In this document: one piece after another, positions 53,875 to 63,244 of the stretch | Numbering within the stretch: the stretch's first letter is position 1 | Layout of the letters: each line of letters starts with the position of its first letter | NCBI GenBank assembly: GCA_017999985.1 | Contig: JAGNKU010000010.1 | Location: 62,001 to 126,000, forward strand | Direction of reading: 5' to 3' | Length of the DNA stretch: 64,000 nt | DNA from: Phycisphaerae bacterium | GTDB lineage: Bacteria; Planctomycetota; Phycisphaerae; UBA1845; Fen-1342 | Notes under the pieces: model-generated | What the model was told of the DNA's origin: nothing | The model's database searches: none | What the model saw: the letters and a program-made list of their open reading frames with translations, nothing else | Translations under genes and position numbers: made by a program

Positions 53875-54897
53875 TCAGCCGGCGGGCAGGTCGGCGAGGC
53901 GCGTCAGTTCCTGCACGCAGAAACGATCCGTCATGCCGGCCACGTAGTCGGCGACGACGCGGTGGAGGCCATGCGCGGCGATTCGCCGGCGGAAGCGTTC
54001 GGGGAGTACGGCGGGGTGAGCCACGCAGGCAGCAAAAACGCCGGTGAGAATGCTGCGGGCCTGGGCGTCGGCGTGCTGCAGGCGCGCGCTGCGGTAGACG
54101 TGCGTCTGGAGGAACTGGTCGAGCTGACGAAGCTGGGCGTCCACTTCCGGTGACAAGGCGAGGAGAAAATCCGGCCGCGCCGGGGCGGATGCGAGGTCGT
54201 CCAGAACGCAGGTCTGGATGCGGTCGATGGCGGGGCGCAGGTGACCGGGCCAGGCGTCGGGGCCGCGATAGGCCCAGCGCCAGAGCTCTACCGCGCGCAG
54301 GCCGGCGGGGTCGAGCAGCCCCGCGTAGAGACCGTCCTGCAAATCATGCAGTGCGTAGGCGAGCCGGTCCGCAAGGTCGACGACTGCGCATTCGGCGGGC
54401 GGCGGCTGTTCGTCCTGCAGCGGATGCGCGCCGGGCTGGTCATAGGGTGTGCTGTGCCAGGCGAGGCAGGTGCGGACGACGCGGGTCAGGTTGAGCCCGT
54501 GGAATTCGGGGTAGGGGTGCTCGAGTTCCTCGACGATGCGCAGCGTATGGCGATTGTGCTCGAAGCCACCGTGGTCGCGGAGGCAGGCGTCGAGGGCCTG
54601 TTCGCCGGCATGGCCGAACGGCGGGTGGCCCAGGTCGTGGGCGAGCGCGACGACCTCGGCCAGGTCGGCGTTGAGGTCGATGCGGAGTGCGATGCAACGC
54701 GCCAGGTGCGCGACTTCGAGCGTATGCGTGAGCCGCGAGCGAAAATGGTCGCTGTCGGGCGCGACGAAGACCTGTGTCTTGTGCTGGAGGCGTCGAAACG
54801 CGGCGGCGTGGACGATGCGCTGCCGGTCGAGCAGCAGTGGCGGCAGGGAATCGGCGAGCGGATCGGGGTGCTCGCGAGCGAAATCGAGTTGCCCCAC
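53875..54897 (-). CDS. dgt: deoxyguanosinetriphosphate triphosphohydrolase-like protein
   Basis: The protein is 340 residues. It has the HD-domain metal ligands of dGTPases: H58 in S-R-L-T-H-T-L-E-V, H87-D88 in A-L-A-H-D-L-G-H-P-P-F-G-H, and a later Asp in C-A-V-V-D-L-A-D-R. R-R-L-Q-H-K-T-Q-V-F before the HD core is also typical. These enzymes cut dNTPs to nucleosides and triphosphate. The size fits the short type 2 group. The start is GTG 54897 with AGGAA upstream. A 76-residue protein gene precedes it by 25 bases and is probably co-transcribed. Confidence 0.92.
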   Translation of the reverse strand: MGQLDFAREHPDPLADSLPPLLLDRQRIVHAAAFRRLQHKTQVFVAPDSDHFRSRLTHTLEVAHLARCIALRIDLNADLAEVVALAHDLGHPPFGHAGEQALDACLRDHGGFEHNRHTLRIVEELEHPYPEFHGLNLTRVVRTCLAWHSTPYDQPGAHPLQDEQPPPAECAVVDLADRLAYALHDLQDGLYAGLLDPAGLRAVELWRWAYRGPDAWPGHLRPAIDRIQTCVLDDLASAPARPDFLLALSPEVDAQLRQLDQFLQTHVYRSARLQHADAQARSILTGVFAACVAHPAVLPERFRRRIAAHGLHRVVADYVAGMTDRFCVQELTRLADLPAG

Positions 54898-54922
54898 GGT
54901 GCGGTTCCTGCGTGCGATGGTG

Positions 54923-55153
54923 CTAGGCGGCGTTAAGTGGATGGAGGGAGGCGATGGCGACGGGGCTGATCAGGACCCAGTCATCCACCAGGCCTTCAGC
55001 ACCGTTGTGGTACAGGCCGACGAAGACCGAACGCTTGCCCACAACGATCACTTCCGGATGGCGAACCTCGATGGAGCGCCCGTCGCGGAGGCGGATGGCA
55101 AACGGCTCGAACGGCCGCTTGCGCACCAGCGTCAGAATCTCGTTGGGGTCCAT
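54923..55153 (-). CDS. small conserved-type protein, operon partner of dgt
   Basis: This is a 76-residue protein. The pattern is a short helix (E-I-L-T-L-V-R-K-R-P-F-E-P-F), then a beta-barrel-like run (A-I-R-L-R-D-G-R-S-I-E-V-R-H-P-E) and another strand pair. Similar small proteins with R-P-F-x-P-F and L-x-D-G-R-x-x-x-V-x-H-P-E are frequent hypotheticals in planctomycetes and some other bacteria (recollection, not checked). Function unknown. It stands first in the transcript with dgt. Confidence 0.75.
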   Translation of the reverse strand: MDPNEILTLVRKRPFEPFAIRLRDGRSIEVRHPEVIVVGKRSVFVGLYHNGAEGLVDDWVLISPVAIASLHPLNAA

Positions 55154-55213
55154 GAGTGATCCTCGACTTGGAGCCGCCGCGCGCGAGCTGCGCTGTGCGA
55201 CCGGTCCGTGCAG

Positions 55214-55242
55214 AGCTTACCCGTCGCCCGGACTTTCGTCAA
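55214..55242 (-). promoter_or_regulatory. weak promoter candidate for the small protein-dgt unit
   Basis: On the minus strand TTGACG (55242-55237), 17 bases, TAAGCT (55219-55214). The -35 is good; the -10 matches at only three positions. It lies about 60 bases before the ATG at 55153. Confidence 0.3.
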
Positions 55243-55296
55243 GCAAGAGTCGGTTTCTGTTAGGGTCGCGCTCGGATGGCCGCGCTCTGCCCGCCG

Positions 55297-57180
55297 TTAC
55301 TTCGCCGCAGCCTCTTTCGGGATATTCATGGTCACGCGGACGACGTCGCCCTCGGTCTGTGTTTCCACGACCAGGCCGGAACGATGGAAAATCTTGAGCA
55401 TCCCGCTGTTCTCGACCAGCACGTAGGCGTGGAATGTGCGGATGCCGCGCTCGCGGGCGATGTGCAGCAGGCGCTCGAAGAAGTACGTCCCGAGGCCCTT
55501 GCGCTGCCAGTTGTCCTGGACGGTGAAGGCGACTTCGGCGACGAGGCGCTCGGGGTCGGTCATGTAGCGCGCGACGCCGACGACTTCCTCGGCGCCCGGC
55601 TGGCCGTAAAGCCCCACGATGGCCATTTCCGTGTCGTAGTCGATCGTGCAGAACACCTGCATCTTGTTGTGCGGCATCGATTTCAGGGCCGCGTGGTAAC
55701 GCAGGTACTTCGTCTGCTCGCTGAAATTGTAGAACATTTCGCGCATCATCGGCTCGTCATCCGGCCGGATCGGGCGGACGAAGATCTTCTCGCCGGTGCG
55801 CGTCGTGTACGTCTCTTCGTACTGCGCGGGGTACGGTGCCTGGACCGGCGGCATGATCTGGTTGGGGTAGACGATGCGGCGGCGCTTGGCCGCGTGCAGC
55901 AGCTCGGAGCGGAAGTCCGGATGCGCGATGCTGATCAGCGACATCGCCCGCTCGCGGAGCGTCTTGCCGTGCAGGAAGGCGACGCCGTATTCCGTCACGA
56001 TGTAGTGCGTGTCGCCGCGCGTGGTGATGACGCCGGCGCCCTCCTGCAGCGTGGCCACGATCCGCGACTTCAGCCCCTGCGGCGTGTCGGCTGTGCTGGG
56101 CATGGCGATGATCGGCTTGCCGTTCTTGGCGAGAGCCGCGCCGCGGATGAAGTCGGCGTGCCCGCCGATGCCGCTATAGAGGAGCTGGCCGAGCGAATCG
56201 GCGACCACCTGGCCGGTCAGATCGACTTCGAGGGCGGCGTTGATCGCCACCATGTTCTCGTGGCTGCTGATCACCACGGGATGGTTGGTGTAGTCGGACG
56301 GGTGCATCTCGATCTGCGGGTTGTCGTGCATGAACTCGAACAGCTCGCGGCTGCCGGCCGCGAAGCTGCCCACGATCTTGCCGGGGTTGATCGTCTTGTA
56401 GCGGCCGGTGATGACGCCGGCCCGGGCCAGCTTGAGCACGCCATCCGAGAACATCTCGGTGTGGATGCCGAGGTCGTTCTTGTCGGTGAGCTGCGCGGCA
56501 ACGGCGTCAGGGATGCGGCCGATCCCAAGCTGCAGCGTGGCGCCATCCGTGATCAGGCGGGTGAGGTGGGTGGCGATGCGGCGCGTGACGTCGTCGGTCG
56601 CGTCGGCGACCACCGGCCATTCCAGCAGCGGCTCGTCGTGTTCGACGAGATGGTGGATCTGCCGCACGTTCAGGAAGCAGTTGCCGTGGGCGCGCGGCAT
56701 GTACTTGTTCACCTGCGCGATGACGATCTTGGCCGTCTCGACGGCGGCCTTCGTGATGTCCACGGACACGCCGAGGCTGCAGTTGCCGTAGTCGTCCGGC
56801 GGGCTGACGCACACCAGCGCCACGTCGATCGGCAAACGCCGCGAGCGGATCAGTCCGGGCACCTGGGACAGGAAGATCGGGGTGTAGTCGGCGCGGGCCT
56901 CGTTGACGGCATCACGAACGCTGCTGCCGATGAAAAACGCGTTCGGGCGGAAATTGCCGGCGTACTTGGCCTGGGCATACGGGGCCACGCCGAGCGTGAG
57001 GACGTGCACGACTTCGGTGTCGGCCAGGTGGTCGCCGTACTGGGCCATGGCCCGCACCAGTTCCTGCGGTTCGCCGCAGGCGGAGCCGATGAACACGCGG
57101 TCGCCGGCGCGGATTTTGTGGACGGCTTCGGCGGCGGGAACGATCTTGTTTGCGTGTACTTCACGCCATTTGCTGGACAT
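55297..57180 (-). CDS. acetyl-CoA hydrolase/CoA-transferase fused to GNAT acetyltransferase
   Basis: The protein is 627 residues. The CoA-transferase part (about 1-430) has the nucleophile E242 in I-H-T-E-M-F-S-D-G and G-S-A-C-G-E-P near the start. A GNAT domain (about 455-620) follows: I-F-V-R-P-I-R-P-D-D-E, then the acetyl-CoA loop V-Q-D-N-W-Q-R-K-G-L-G. The GNAT part resembles those of Pat-type protein lysine acetyltransferases, which are usually fused to ADP-forming acetyl-CoA synthetases. GGAG precedes the ATG. It follows such a synthetase gene by 73 bases on the same strand; the two probably form an acetate/acetyl-CoA unit. Confidence 0.9.
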   Translation of the reverse strand: MSSKWREVHANKIVPAAEAVHKIRAGDRVFIGSACGEPQELVRAMAQYGDHLADTEVVHVLTLGVAPYAQAKYAGNFRPNAFFIGSSVRDAVNEARADYTPIFLSQVPGLIRSRRLPIDVALVCVSPPDDYGNCSLGVSVDITKAAVETAKIVIAQVNKYMPRAHGNCFLNVRQIHHLVEHDEPLLEWPVVADATDDVTRRIATHLTRLITDGATLQLGIGRIPDAVAAQLTDKNDLGIHTEMFSDGVLKLARAGVITGRYKTINPGKIVGSFAAGSRELFEFMHDNPQIEMHPSDYTNHPVVISSHENMVAINAALEVDLTGQVVADSLGQLLYSGIGGHADFIRGAALAKNGKPIIAMPSTADTPQGLKSRIVATLQEGAGVITTRGDTHYIVTEYGVAFLHGKTLRERAMSLISIAHPDFRSELLHAAKRRRIVYPNQIMPPVQAPYPAQYEETYTTRTGEKIFVRPIRPDDEPMMREMFYNFSEQTKYLRYHAALKSMPHNKMQVFCTIDYDTEMAIVGLYGQPGAEEVVGVARYMTDPERLVAEVAFTVQDNWQRKGLGTYFFERLLHIARERGIRTFHAYVLVENSGMLKIFHRSGLVVETQTEGDVVRVTMNIPKEAAAK

Positions 57181-57253
57181 CGCACGATTCTCCGAAAGCT
57201 CGCCGGCGCTGGCCGGCCGGCAGCAGGCATGGCCGGTCCTCAACGGGCCGGCG

Positions 57254-59419
57254 TTACTTGTTCTCTGCGAGGATCAGCCGCGCGTCGGCGACCATGGCGC
57301 CCTGGCCACTGGCATAGACGATCAGCGGGTTGATGTCGAGTTCCTTGATCCGGTCTTGGTCGGTGACGAGTTGCGAAAGGCGCAGCAGACACTCGGCGAT
57401 GGCCGGCATGTCGGCCGGCGGCTCGCCGCGGAAGCCGCGCAGCAGCTTGTGGGCGCGGATGTCCATGATCATCTCGAGCGCCACGTTCTCGCGCAGCGGC
57501 GCCAGGCGGAACGAGACGTCCTTCAGCGCCTCGGTGTAGATGCCGCCCAGGCCGAACATGAGCAGCGGGCCCATGCGCGGGTCGCGCGACATGCCGAGGA
57601 TGATTTCCTTGCCCTTCGGCAGCATCTTCTGGACGAGCACACCCCAGACCTCGACGTCCGCGCCCATCTTCGCGCGGACCGATGTGATCATCTCGTCAAA
57701 CGCTGTCCGCACGCCGGCCTCGTCCGTCAGATTCAGCCGCACGCCCCCCACGTCCGTCTTGTGCAGGATCCTGGGGCCGGAGATCTTCAGCACCACCGGG
57801 AAGCCGATCTTGGCCGCGGCCTCGGCGGCCTCGTCGGCGGTGGTCGCGAGCTTGTACGGCACGATCGGAAAGCCGTAGTGCCGGAAGACCTCCAGGGCCT
57901 TCAACTCGACCAGCGTACTGCGGCCGGCCGCCAGCTCTTCATCCAGCAGCCCGGCGACCGCCTGGCGATCGACCTCGAAGGTCTTGTACGCCAGCGACGG
58001 CTGCCGCGTCCACTCGGCGAAACGGCACTTGGCGGCCATCGCCTTCATCGCGTCCTCCGGGAACGCGTACGCCGGCACGCCGTGCTTGCGGAGCAGTTGC
58101 ACGCCGGCGGAAACATCGACGAGGCCCATGAGGCAGCCGACGATCGGCTTGCCGCAGAAGGACTTGGTCTCGCGGATCACGTCGGCGATGGCCGTGACGT
58201 CGGTCATGGTCTGCGGCGTGACGATGACCATGAGCTGGTCCACGCCTTCGTCGGCCGACACGGCGTCGAGGGCCGCGCGGTAACGGTCGTGCTTGGCATC
58301 GCCGATCACGTCCACCGGGTTCTTGAGACTGCTGGTCGGCGGGAGCTGGTAGCGCAGCGATTTCAGCGTGTATTCCTGGAACTTCGTGAGTGTCATACCG
58401 TTCCGGATGCACGCGTCGGTTGCCATGATGCCGGGGCCGCCGGCGTTGGTGACGACCGCGGTCCGGCGGCCATGCGGCAACACCGGGTCGACGAAGACCT
58501 CGGCGCAGTCGAACAGCTCCTTGACCGAGTCCACGCGCCGCACGCCGGCCTGGGCCAGCACCGCGTCGTAGACCTCGTCGCGCCCGGCGAGCGAGCCGGT
58601 GTGCGAGGCGGCGGCGGCGGCGCCTTCTTGCGTGCGGCCGGTCTTGATGGCGATGATCGGCTTCGGGTTGGAGCCGTGCGTGATCTTGTGGCAGGTCTCG
58701 ATGAAGTTCTGCCCGTGCGAGAGCTCCTCGACGTACATGAGGATGGCCTTGGTGAGCGGGTCGGCCGCGAGTGCGAGCAGCAGGTCGTTCTCACTGACCG
58801 CGACCTTGTTGCCGAAGCTGACAAAGCGCGAGAAGCCGATGCCCACGCCCTTGGCATAGTCGAGCAGGGCGGTGCAGAGTGCGCCGCTCTGCGAGATAAG
58901 CCCGAACGGGCCGGCCTCGGGCATGCCGCGGGCGAACGTGGCGTTCATGGCGACCGTGGGCGCGGTGTTGATGATGCCCAGGCAGTTGGGGCCGACGATG
59001 GTCAGGCCGCGCTCGGTCGCCAGGGCCTTCAGGTCCTGCTCGCGTTTGATGCCCTCGCCGCCGACCTCCTTGAACCCGGCCGAGATCACGACGAAGTGCC
59101 GGGTGCCCTTGTCGGCGCAGGCCTCGACCACGCCCTGCACGTGTTGCGCCGGGATCACCAGGACCGCGAGATCGACCGGCTCGTCGATGGCCGGGATGCT
59201 CGGCACGCAACGGTTGCCGAGGATCGACTTGGCCTTCGGGTTCACGGGGTAGACCACGCCGGTGTAACCCCCGAACACGAGGTTCGAGATAATGGCGTTC
59301 CCGACCGAGCCGGGCGTACGCGACGCGCCCACGACGGCGATCGAGTGCGGGGCGAACAGGGGTTCGAGGTCACACGCCCCGGCTGGCGGAGCGGCGGCGG
59401 TAACGGCAGTCTGGCTCAT
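57254..59419 (-). CDS. acd: ADP-forming acetate-CoA ligase (acetyl-CoA synthetase)
   Basis: The protein is 721 residues with alpha and beta parts in one chain. The CoA-binding Rossmann domain starts at I-A-V-V-G-A-S-R-T-P-G-S-V-G; the ligase loops include G-P-N-C-L-G and S-Q-S-G-A; the phospho-His is expected in A-A-S-H-T-G-S-L-A-G. The C-terminal ATP-grasp domain (about 490-715) has V-V-L-K-I-S and H-K-T-D-V-G-G-V. It makes ATP from acetyl-CoA plus ADP and phosphate, or runs in reverse. AGGAG is before the ATG. It has no GNAT domain of its own; one is fused to the neighbour. Confidence 0.94.
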   Translation of the reverse strand: MSQTAVTAAAPPAGACDLEPLFAPHSIAVVGASRTPGSVGNAIISNLVFGGYTGVVYPVNPKAKSILGNRCVPSIPAIDEPVDLAVLVIPAQHVQGVVEACADKGTRHFVVISAGFKEVGGEGIKREQDLKALATERGLTIVGPNCLGIINTAPTVAMNATFARGMPEAGPFGLISQSGALCTALLDYAKGVGIGFSRFVSFGNKVAVSENDLLLALAADPLTKAILMYVEELSHGQNFIETCHKITHGSNPKPIIAIKTGRTQEGAAAAASHTGSLAGRDEVYDAVLAQAGVRRVDSVKELFDCAEVFVDPVLPHGRRTAVVTNAGGPGIMATDACIRNGMTLTKFQEYTLKSLRYQLPPTSSLKNPVDVIGDAKHDRYRAALDAVSADEGVDQLMVIVTPQTMTDVTAIADVIRETKSFCGKPIVGCLMGLVDVSAGVQLLRKHGVPAYAFPEDAMKAMAAKCRFAEWTRQPSLAYKTFEVDRQAVAGLLDEELAAGRSTLVELKALEVFRHYGFPIVPYKLATTADEAAEAAAKIGFPVVLKISGPRILHKTDVGGVRLNLTDEAGVRTAFDEMITSVRAKMGADVEVWGVLVQKMLPKGKEIILGMSRDPRMGPLLMFGLGGIYTEALKDVSFRLAPLRENVALEMIMDIRAHKLLRGFRGEPPADMPAIAECLLRLSQLVTDQDRIKELDINPLIVYASGQGAMVADARLILAENK

Positions 59420-59529
59420 GAGGTACAACTCCTGCGGGTGCCTGTCTGGCCGCCTCAGGGGCGGCGGACCCGGCATCATACCATGCCGCCGGGCGGTGTG
59501 CAGCCCGGATTCAAGGTGCCGAGGCTTGG

Positions 59530-60906
59530 TCAGGCCGCGGCCCGGGTGGTGAGCCGCCGATAATTCCACAGCAGGAGCATGACGGCCAGCGCGAGCAGGG
59601 CGGCACCCACCACCTGGTGCGCGGTGGTGATGGCCACGTCGAGGGCCCGCGGACGTCGCTGGGGCGCATCGTCGCCGGTGACGATCAGCGCGGCGATGCC
59701 CAGCACGATCTGCACGCCGATGAGCAGCAGGAGCCCGTGTCCCAGGCGATTCAGTACCGGGATCGTCCGGTACAAACCCCACGCGCGCACGCCGACGGCG
59801 ACCGCGAGCAGCGCGACGACGACGGCCAACGTGATGTGCGCGTGGAGCGCCCACTGCCCGATGTCCGCCAGGCGCGCGGGGTCCACGGCGAGACCATAGC
59901 GCAGGATGTCCAGTGCCCAGGTGAAGTGCCGCACGAGTGCGCCGAGCACGAGCTGGCCGATCAGCGTGATCAGCAGCAATGCGGTGAACGTCCGATCGGT
60001 GCTGGCGGCCGGGGCGTACGCGGGCGTGACCGGCACGGACCAGGCGCGCGCGCGACACACCGCCAGGGCGACGAGCGCCACGAACACGATCTGCCCGAAG
60101 ACGCCATGCACGATCGCGAGGATGACGCTCGGGCTGGTGTCGGCGGGCTGCGTGCTCAGAGTGAGCCGGCCGGTGACGCGCAGACCGCCGAGCATACCTT
60201 GGATGACCACCAGCAGCAGGGCGGTCCAGGCCAGCAGTTTGATGCGCCGGTCCCGTGCGGTCACTTGCGTGTGGATGGCCAAAACGAGCGTCGTCAGGCC
60301 AACCAGCGAGCCCAGCAGCCGATGGGCGTGCTCCAGATAAACCCCGCCGGTCATGCGCGCCAGCGGATAGAGGAACATGTTGTAGCCTTCGGTGTTGGGC
60401 CAGTCGACGACCGCGAGCCCTTCGTCGAAGCCGGTCACCAGCCCGCCCGCCGCGAGCAACACGAACGTCGCCGCCACGGCGACCGCGGCGAATACGCCCG
60501 GCCAGTCCGACGGGGTGCGCTCGGCCCGATAGAACGAGCGGCCGGCGAGGGCGCCGGCGCCGCCGAGAATCGCGGCGATCAGCACCGTGCCGGGTACCCA
60601 CATCAGGGCGCCGTGCTTGACGGCGTTGGGCGTCTCTCCGCTGATCAGGCTGCCGACGATGAGCAGGTTCAGCGCGCCGGTCAGCAGCCCGGCCAGCACG
60701 CCCGTGCGCAGGCCGTTGCGCGCCAGGCGTCCGGCGAAGAACCCGCCCGCGAGCTGGCACAGCAGAAACAGACCGAAGAGCGCGGGGGCGGGCAGCGCGT
60801 CGCCGAAAAGGCGGCAGAAATAGCCCAGCGCCCACATGGCGACCGTCGTTCCGAACCCCAGCGCCAGCACGCTGCCGCTGTCTTCTCGCGCCGTCTGTGC
60901 CGTCAC
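59530..60906 (-). CDS. ctaA: heme A synthase (CtaA/COX15) with N-terminal membrane extension
   Basis: The protein is about 458 residues, longer than usual. From about residue 130 it is a CtaA protein with eight helices and the heme-ligand His motifs: E-H-A-H-R, V-H-G-V-F-G-Q, A-H-I-T and T-H-Q-V-V-G. It oxidises heme O to heme A for cytochrome oxidase. The first 130 residues add about four membrane helices (for example F-L-L-C-Q-L-A-G-G-F-F-A-G) not found in standard CtaA. The start GTG 60906 has CGGAG upstream; codons further upstream have no better start. It is divergent from ctaB. Confidence 0.88.
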   Translation of the reverse strand: MTAQTAREDSGSVLALGFGTTVAMWALGYFCRLFGDALPAPALFGLFLLCQLAGGFFAGRLARNGLRTGVLAGLLTGALNLLIVGSLISGETPNAVKHGALMWVPGTVLIAAILGGAGALAGRSFYRAERTPSDWPGVFAAVAVAATFVLLAAGGLVTGFDEGLAVVDWPNTEGYNMFLYPLARMTGGVYLEHAHRLLGSLVGLTTLVLAIHTQVTARDRRIKLLAWTALLLVVIQGMLGGLRVTGRLTLSTQPADTSPSVILAIVHGVFGQIVFVALVALAVCRARAWSVPVTPAYAPAASTDRTFTALLLITLIGQLVLGALVRHFTWALDILRYGLAVDPARLADIGQWALHAHITLAVVVALLAVAVGVRAWGLYRTIPVLNRLGHGLLLLIGVQIVLGIAALIVTGDDAPQRRPRALDVAITTAHQVVGAALLALAVMLLLWNYRRLTTRAAA

Positions 60907-61103
60907 GCTTGCAGCTCCGTGGTCGTCGATCAGTGCGTTCTGTGCCCGGCCCGGCCCGAAACAAGGGCACCCGCACAAGATAGCGGCCCGCCACCGCCGC
61001 GGCCAGACACGGTCGTTCTCAATGGTAGCTCGGGTTGCGCGCTGCGTTTACGTCGTGCCGTGCCGGACTACAATCAGGGCGTGTTGCCTGGAGGAGACTC
61101 CGC

Positions 61104-62123
61104 GTGCCGCGGCCCCTGACGAACGGACTTGCCCCTGCATCGGTCCTGCAGCCACGGATAGGGCTACGCACGCTGCCCCTCTTTCTCGAGCTGGGCAAGG
61201 CGCGCCTCAGTGCCCTCGTCCTGTTCACGACCATCGTCGGGTTCGTGCTTGCCAGTCCGGACGCGGTCGCCTGGCGGCAGCTCGCCTGGACGGCGCTCGG
61301 CACGAGCCTCGCGGCGCTGGGCGCGAACGCGCTCAACCAATGGCTCGAGGTCGCGCGCGACGCCCGCATGCAACGCACGCGCGGGCGCCCGTTGCCGTCC
61401 CGGCGACTCACGGACACGGCCGCGCTGGCTTTTGCGCTCACGGCTGGCGCCGTCGGCCCGCTGCTGCTCGCGCTCGCCGTCAGCGCGCTGGCGGCGCTGC
61501 TCGCGCTCGCCACGCTCCTGATCTACGTGCTGATCTACACGCCTCTGAAGGTCCGGACACCGTTGAACACGCTGGTGGGGGCCGTGGTCGGAGCACTGCC
61601 GCCGCTGGTGGGGTGGGCCGCGGCGGCCGGGCAGCTCGAACCGGGGGCCTGGGTGCTCGCCGGCATTTTGTTCATCTGGCAGATCCCGCACTTCCTGGCA
61701 CTGGCGTGGATACATCGCGAGGATTATCGCCGCGGCGGCTTCCGCATGCTCCCCGTGCTGGACCCGGACGGGCACCTCACCGGCTGCATTGTGGTGGTGT
61801 ACATTCTGCTGATTCTGCCGCTGGCGCTGGCGCTCGCCTTTCTGGGTGTGGCCGGCTGGGTGTACGGCGTGGGCTCGCTGCTGCTCGGCGGTGGGTTTCT
61901 CGCGGCCGGCGTGGCGCTGGAAGGGTGTCGGTCGCGCGGCGCCGCGCGGCGCGTCTTCCTGGCCAGCGTGATCTACCTGCCGATGTTGCTGGGGCTGATG
62001 CTCATCGACCGCCGGTCCGGGGTCGCGGACCGCGCGGGGCTGGCCGCCACTGCGCCGCAGCACACGGCGCGCGCCGCGCCATCCCCGCCGCCGCCGAAGG
62101 AGATGCGCAGTGTCGCAGGCTGA
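61104..62123 (+). CDS. ctaB: protoheme IX farnesyltransferase (heme O synthase)
   Basis: The protein is 339 residues from GTG 61104, which has a strong GGAGGAG site. Prenyltransferase motifs: N-A-L-N-Q-W-L-E-V-A-R-D-A-R-M-Q-R-T (the Asp-rich prenyl-phosphate site, with Glu for the first Asp), R-P-L-P-S, and Y-T-P-L-K-V-R-T-P-L-N. About eight helices. It attaches farnesyl to heme B, making heme O for CtaA. The unusual tail is Ala/Pro-rich. It overlaps the DUF3179 gene by 14 bases. Confidence 0.93.
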   Translation: MPRPLTNGLAPASVLQPRIGLRTLPLFLELGKARLSALVLFTTIVGFVLASPDAVAWRQLAWTALGTSLAALGANALNQWLEVARDARMQRTRGRPLPSRRLTDTAALAFALTAGAVGPLLLALAVSALAALLALATLLIYVLIYTPLKVRTPLNTLVGAVVGALPPLVGWAAAAGQLEPGAWVLAGILFIWQIPHFLALAWIHREDYRRGGFRMLPVLDPDGHLTGCIVVVYILLILPLALALAFLGVAGWVYGVGSLLLGGGFLAAGVALEGCRSRGAARRVFLASVIYLPMLLGLMLIDRRSGVADRAGLAATAPQHTARAAPSPPPPKEMRSVAG

Positions 62124-63195
62124 GCCGACGGTCACGGCGCCATCCGCGCGGCTGTTCGATTTGCGCAGCGGTGGCTGGCTCGTGCTGGTCGCGGCGACGT
62201 TGTGCCTGGCCACCGTGGTGATCTGGGCGATCCGCATCGCGCGGCAGCCGCTGCGCGTCGGAGACGGACACGACGTCGCCAGCTACCGCTTCGACCTCAC
62301 TACCTGCCTTGTGCCGCGCGCGCAGATTGTCGGCTCGGGCCTCTCACGCGACGGTCTGCCGGCGCTGACCAGTCCGCGCGTGTTCACCGTGGCGGAGGCG
62401 GACGCGTACTCGCAGGAGCTGCGCAGCCGGCACCAGGGCAAGTTCCTGGTCGGCACCGAGCGCGTGATCGGCGTCGTCGTGGAGGGCGTTGCGCGGGCGT
62501 ATCCGTTGCGCATCCTGAACTGGCACGAGGTTGTCAATGACACGCTCGGGGGGTGGTCACTCGCGGTCACATACAACCCCCTTTGCGACAGCGCCGTGGT
62601 CTTCGATCGCCGCGTCGGCGACGAGACACTTGAATTCGGCGTCAGTGGACTGCTGTACAACTCGAACCTGCTGCTCTACGACCGCCGCCCGGGCTCGCGG
62701 GGCGAGAGTCTCTGGAGTCAGCTGCAGGCCCGCGCGATCACAGGCCCGGCCGCCGAGCGGGGGCGCACCCTGCGGATTGTCGCGGCGGCAGTCGTGCCGT
62801 GGAGTGCCTGGCGGGATCGCCATCCTGAAACGACGGTGCTCGCCCCCGATCCGGCGCGGCTGAAGGCGTACAAGAACAGCTACAAGCCGTACTTCGGCTC
62901 TGACCAGTTGTACTTTCCAGTGACGCCACTGCCGCCGGCTGACGGTCCGCACGCCAAAACTCCGGTTCTGGCGGTGCGCACGACCGGCCGCTGGCACGCG
63001 TTCGCCGTGCCGGAGATCGTGGCGCAGGCCGGCGTGGGGGACGTGTGGCGGCGGACGATCGATGGACTCGAGGTACAGTTCGCCGTGTGCGCCGATCCGC
63101 TGACCGTCTGGCCGCACGACGCCGACGTCGAGACGATCTACGCTTTCTGGTTCGCTTGGCACGCGTTGCACCCGGACCTGGCCCTGGAGCGCTGA
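62110..63195 (+). CDS. DUF3179 membrane-anchored protein
   Basis: The protein is 361 residues. One N-terminal helix (about 22-45) leads to an extracytoplasmic domain with the DUF3179 pattern: G-V-V-V-E-G-V-A-R-A-Y-P-L-R-I-L-N-W-H-E-V-V-N-D, T-Y-N-P-L-C-D-S-A, and F-G-V-S-G-L-L-Y-N-S-N-L-L-L-Y-D-R. Conserved His and Cys suggest metal binding, perhaps copper or heme handling (inference from company with heme A genes). The start GTG 62110 has AAGGAG upstream and overlaps ctaB by 14 bases, so they are co-translated. Confidence 0.9.
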   Translation: MSQAEPTVTAPSARLFDLRSGGWLVLVAATLCLATVVIWAIRIARQPLRVGDGHDVASYRFDLTTCLVPRAQIVGSGLSRDGLPALTSPRVFTVAEADAYSQELRSRHQGKFLVGTERVIGVVVEGVARAYPLRILNWHEVVNDTLGGWSLAVTYNPLCDSAVVFDRRVGDETLEFGVSGLLYNSNLLLYDRRPGSRGESLWSQLQARAITGPAAERGRTLRIVAAAVVPWSAWRDRHPETTVLAPDPARLKAYKNSYKPYFGSDQLYFPVTPLPPADGPHAKTPVLAVRTTGRWHAFAVPEIVAQAGVGDVWRRTIDGLEVQFAVCADPLTVWPHDADVETIYAFWFAWHALHPDLALER

Positions 63196-63244
63196 ACAGC
63201 GCCCCGCTTGACGCCGTGCACGCGGTGGTGGAACGTGTGCACCC

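Noticed and set aside
55276-59563. Long plus-strand frames opposite the CoA-transferase and acetyl-CoA synthetase genes
   Set aside because: Both minus-strand genes have clear motifs and ribosome sites. The plus frames give low-complexity Val/Asp/Arg products and are shadows of codon bias.
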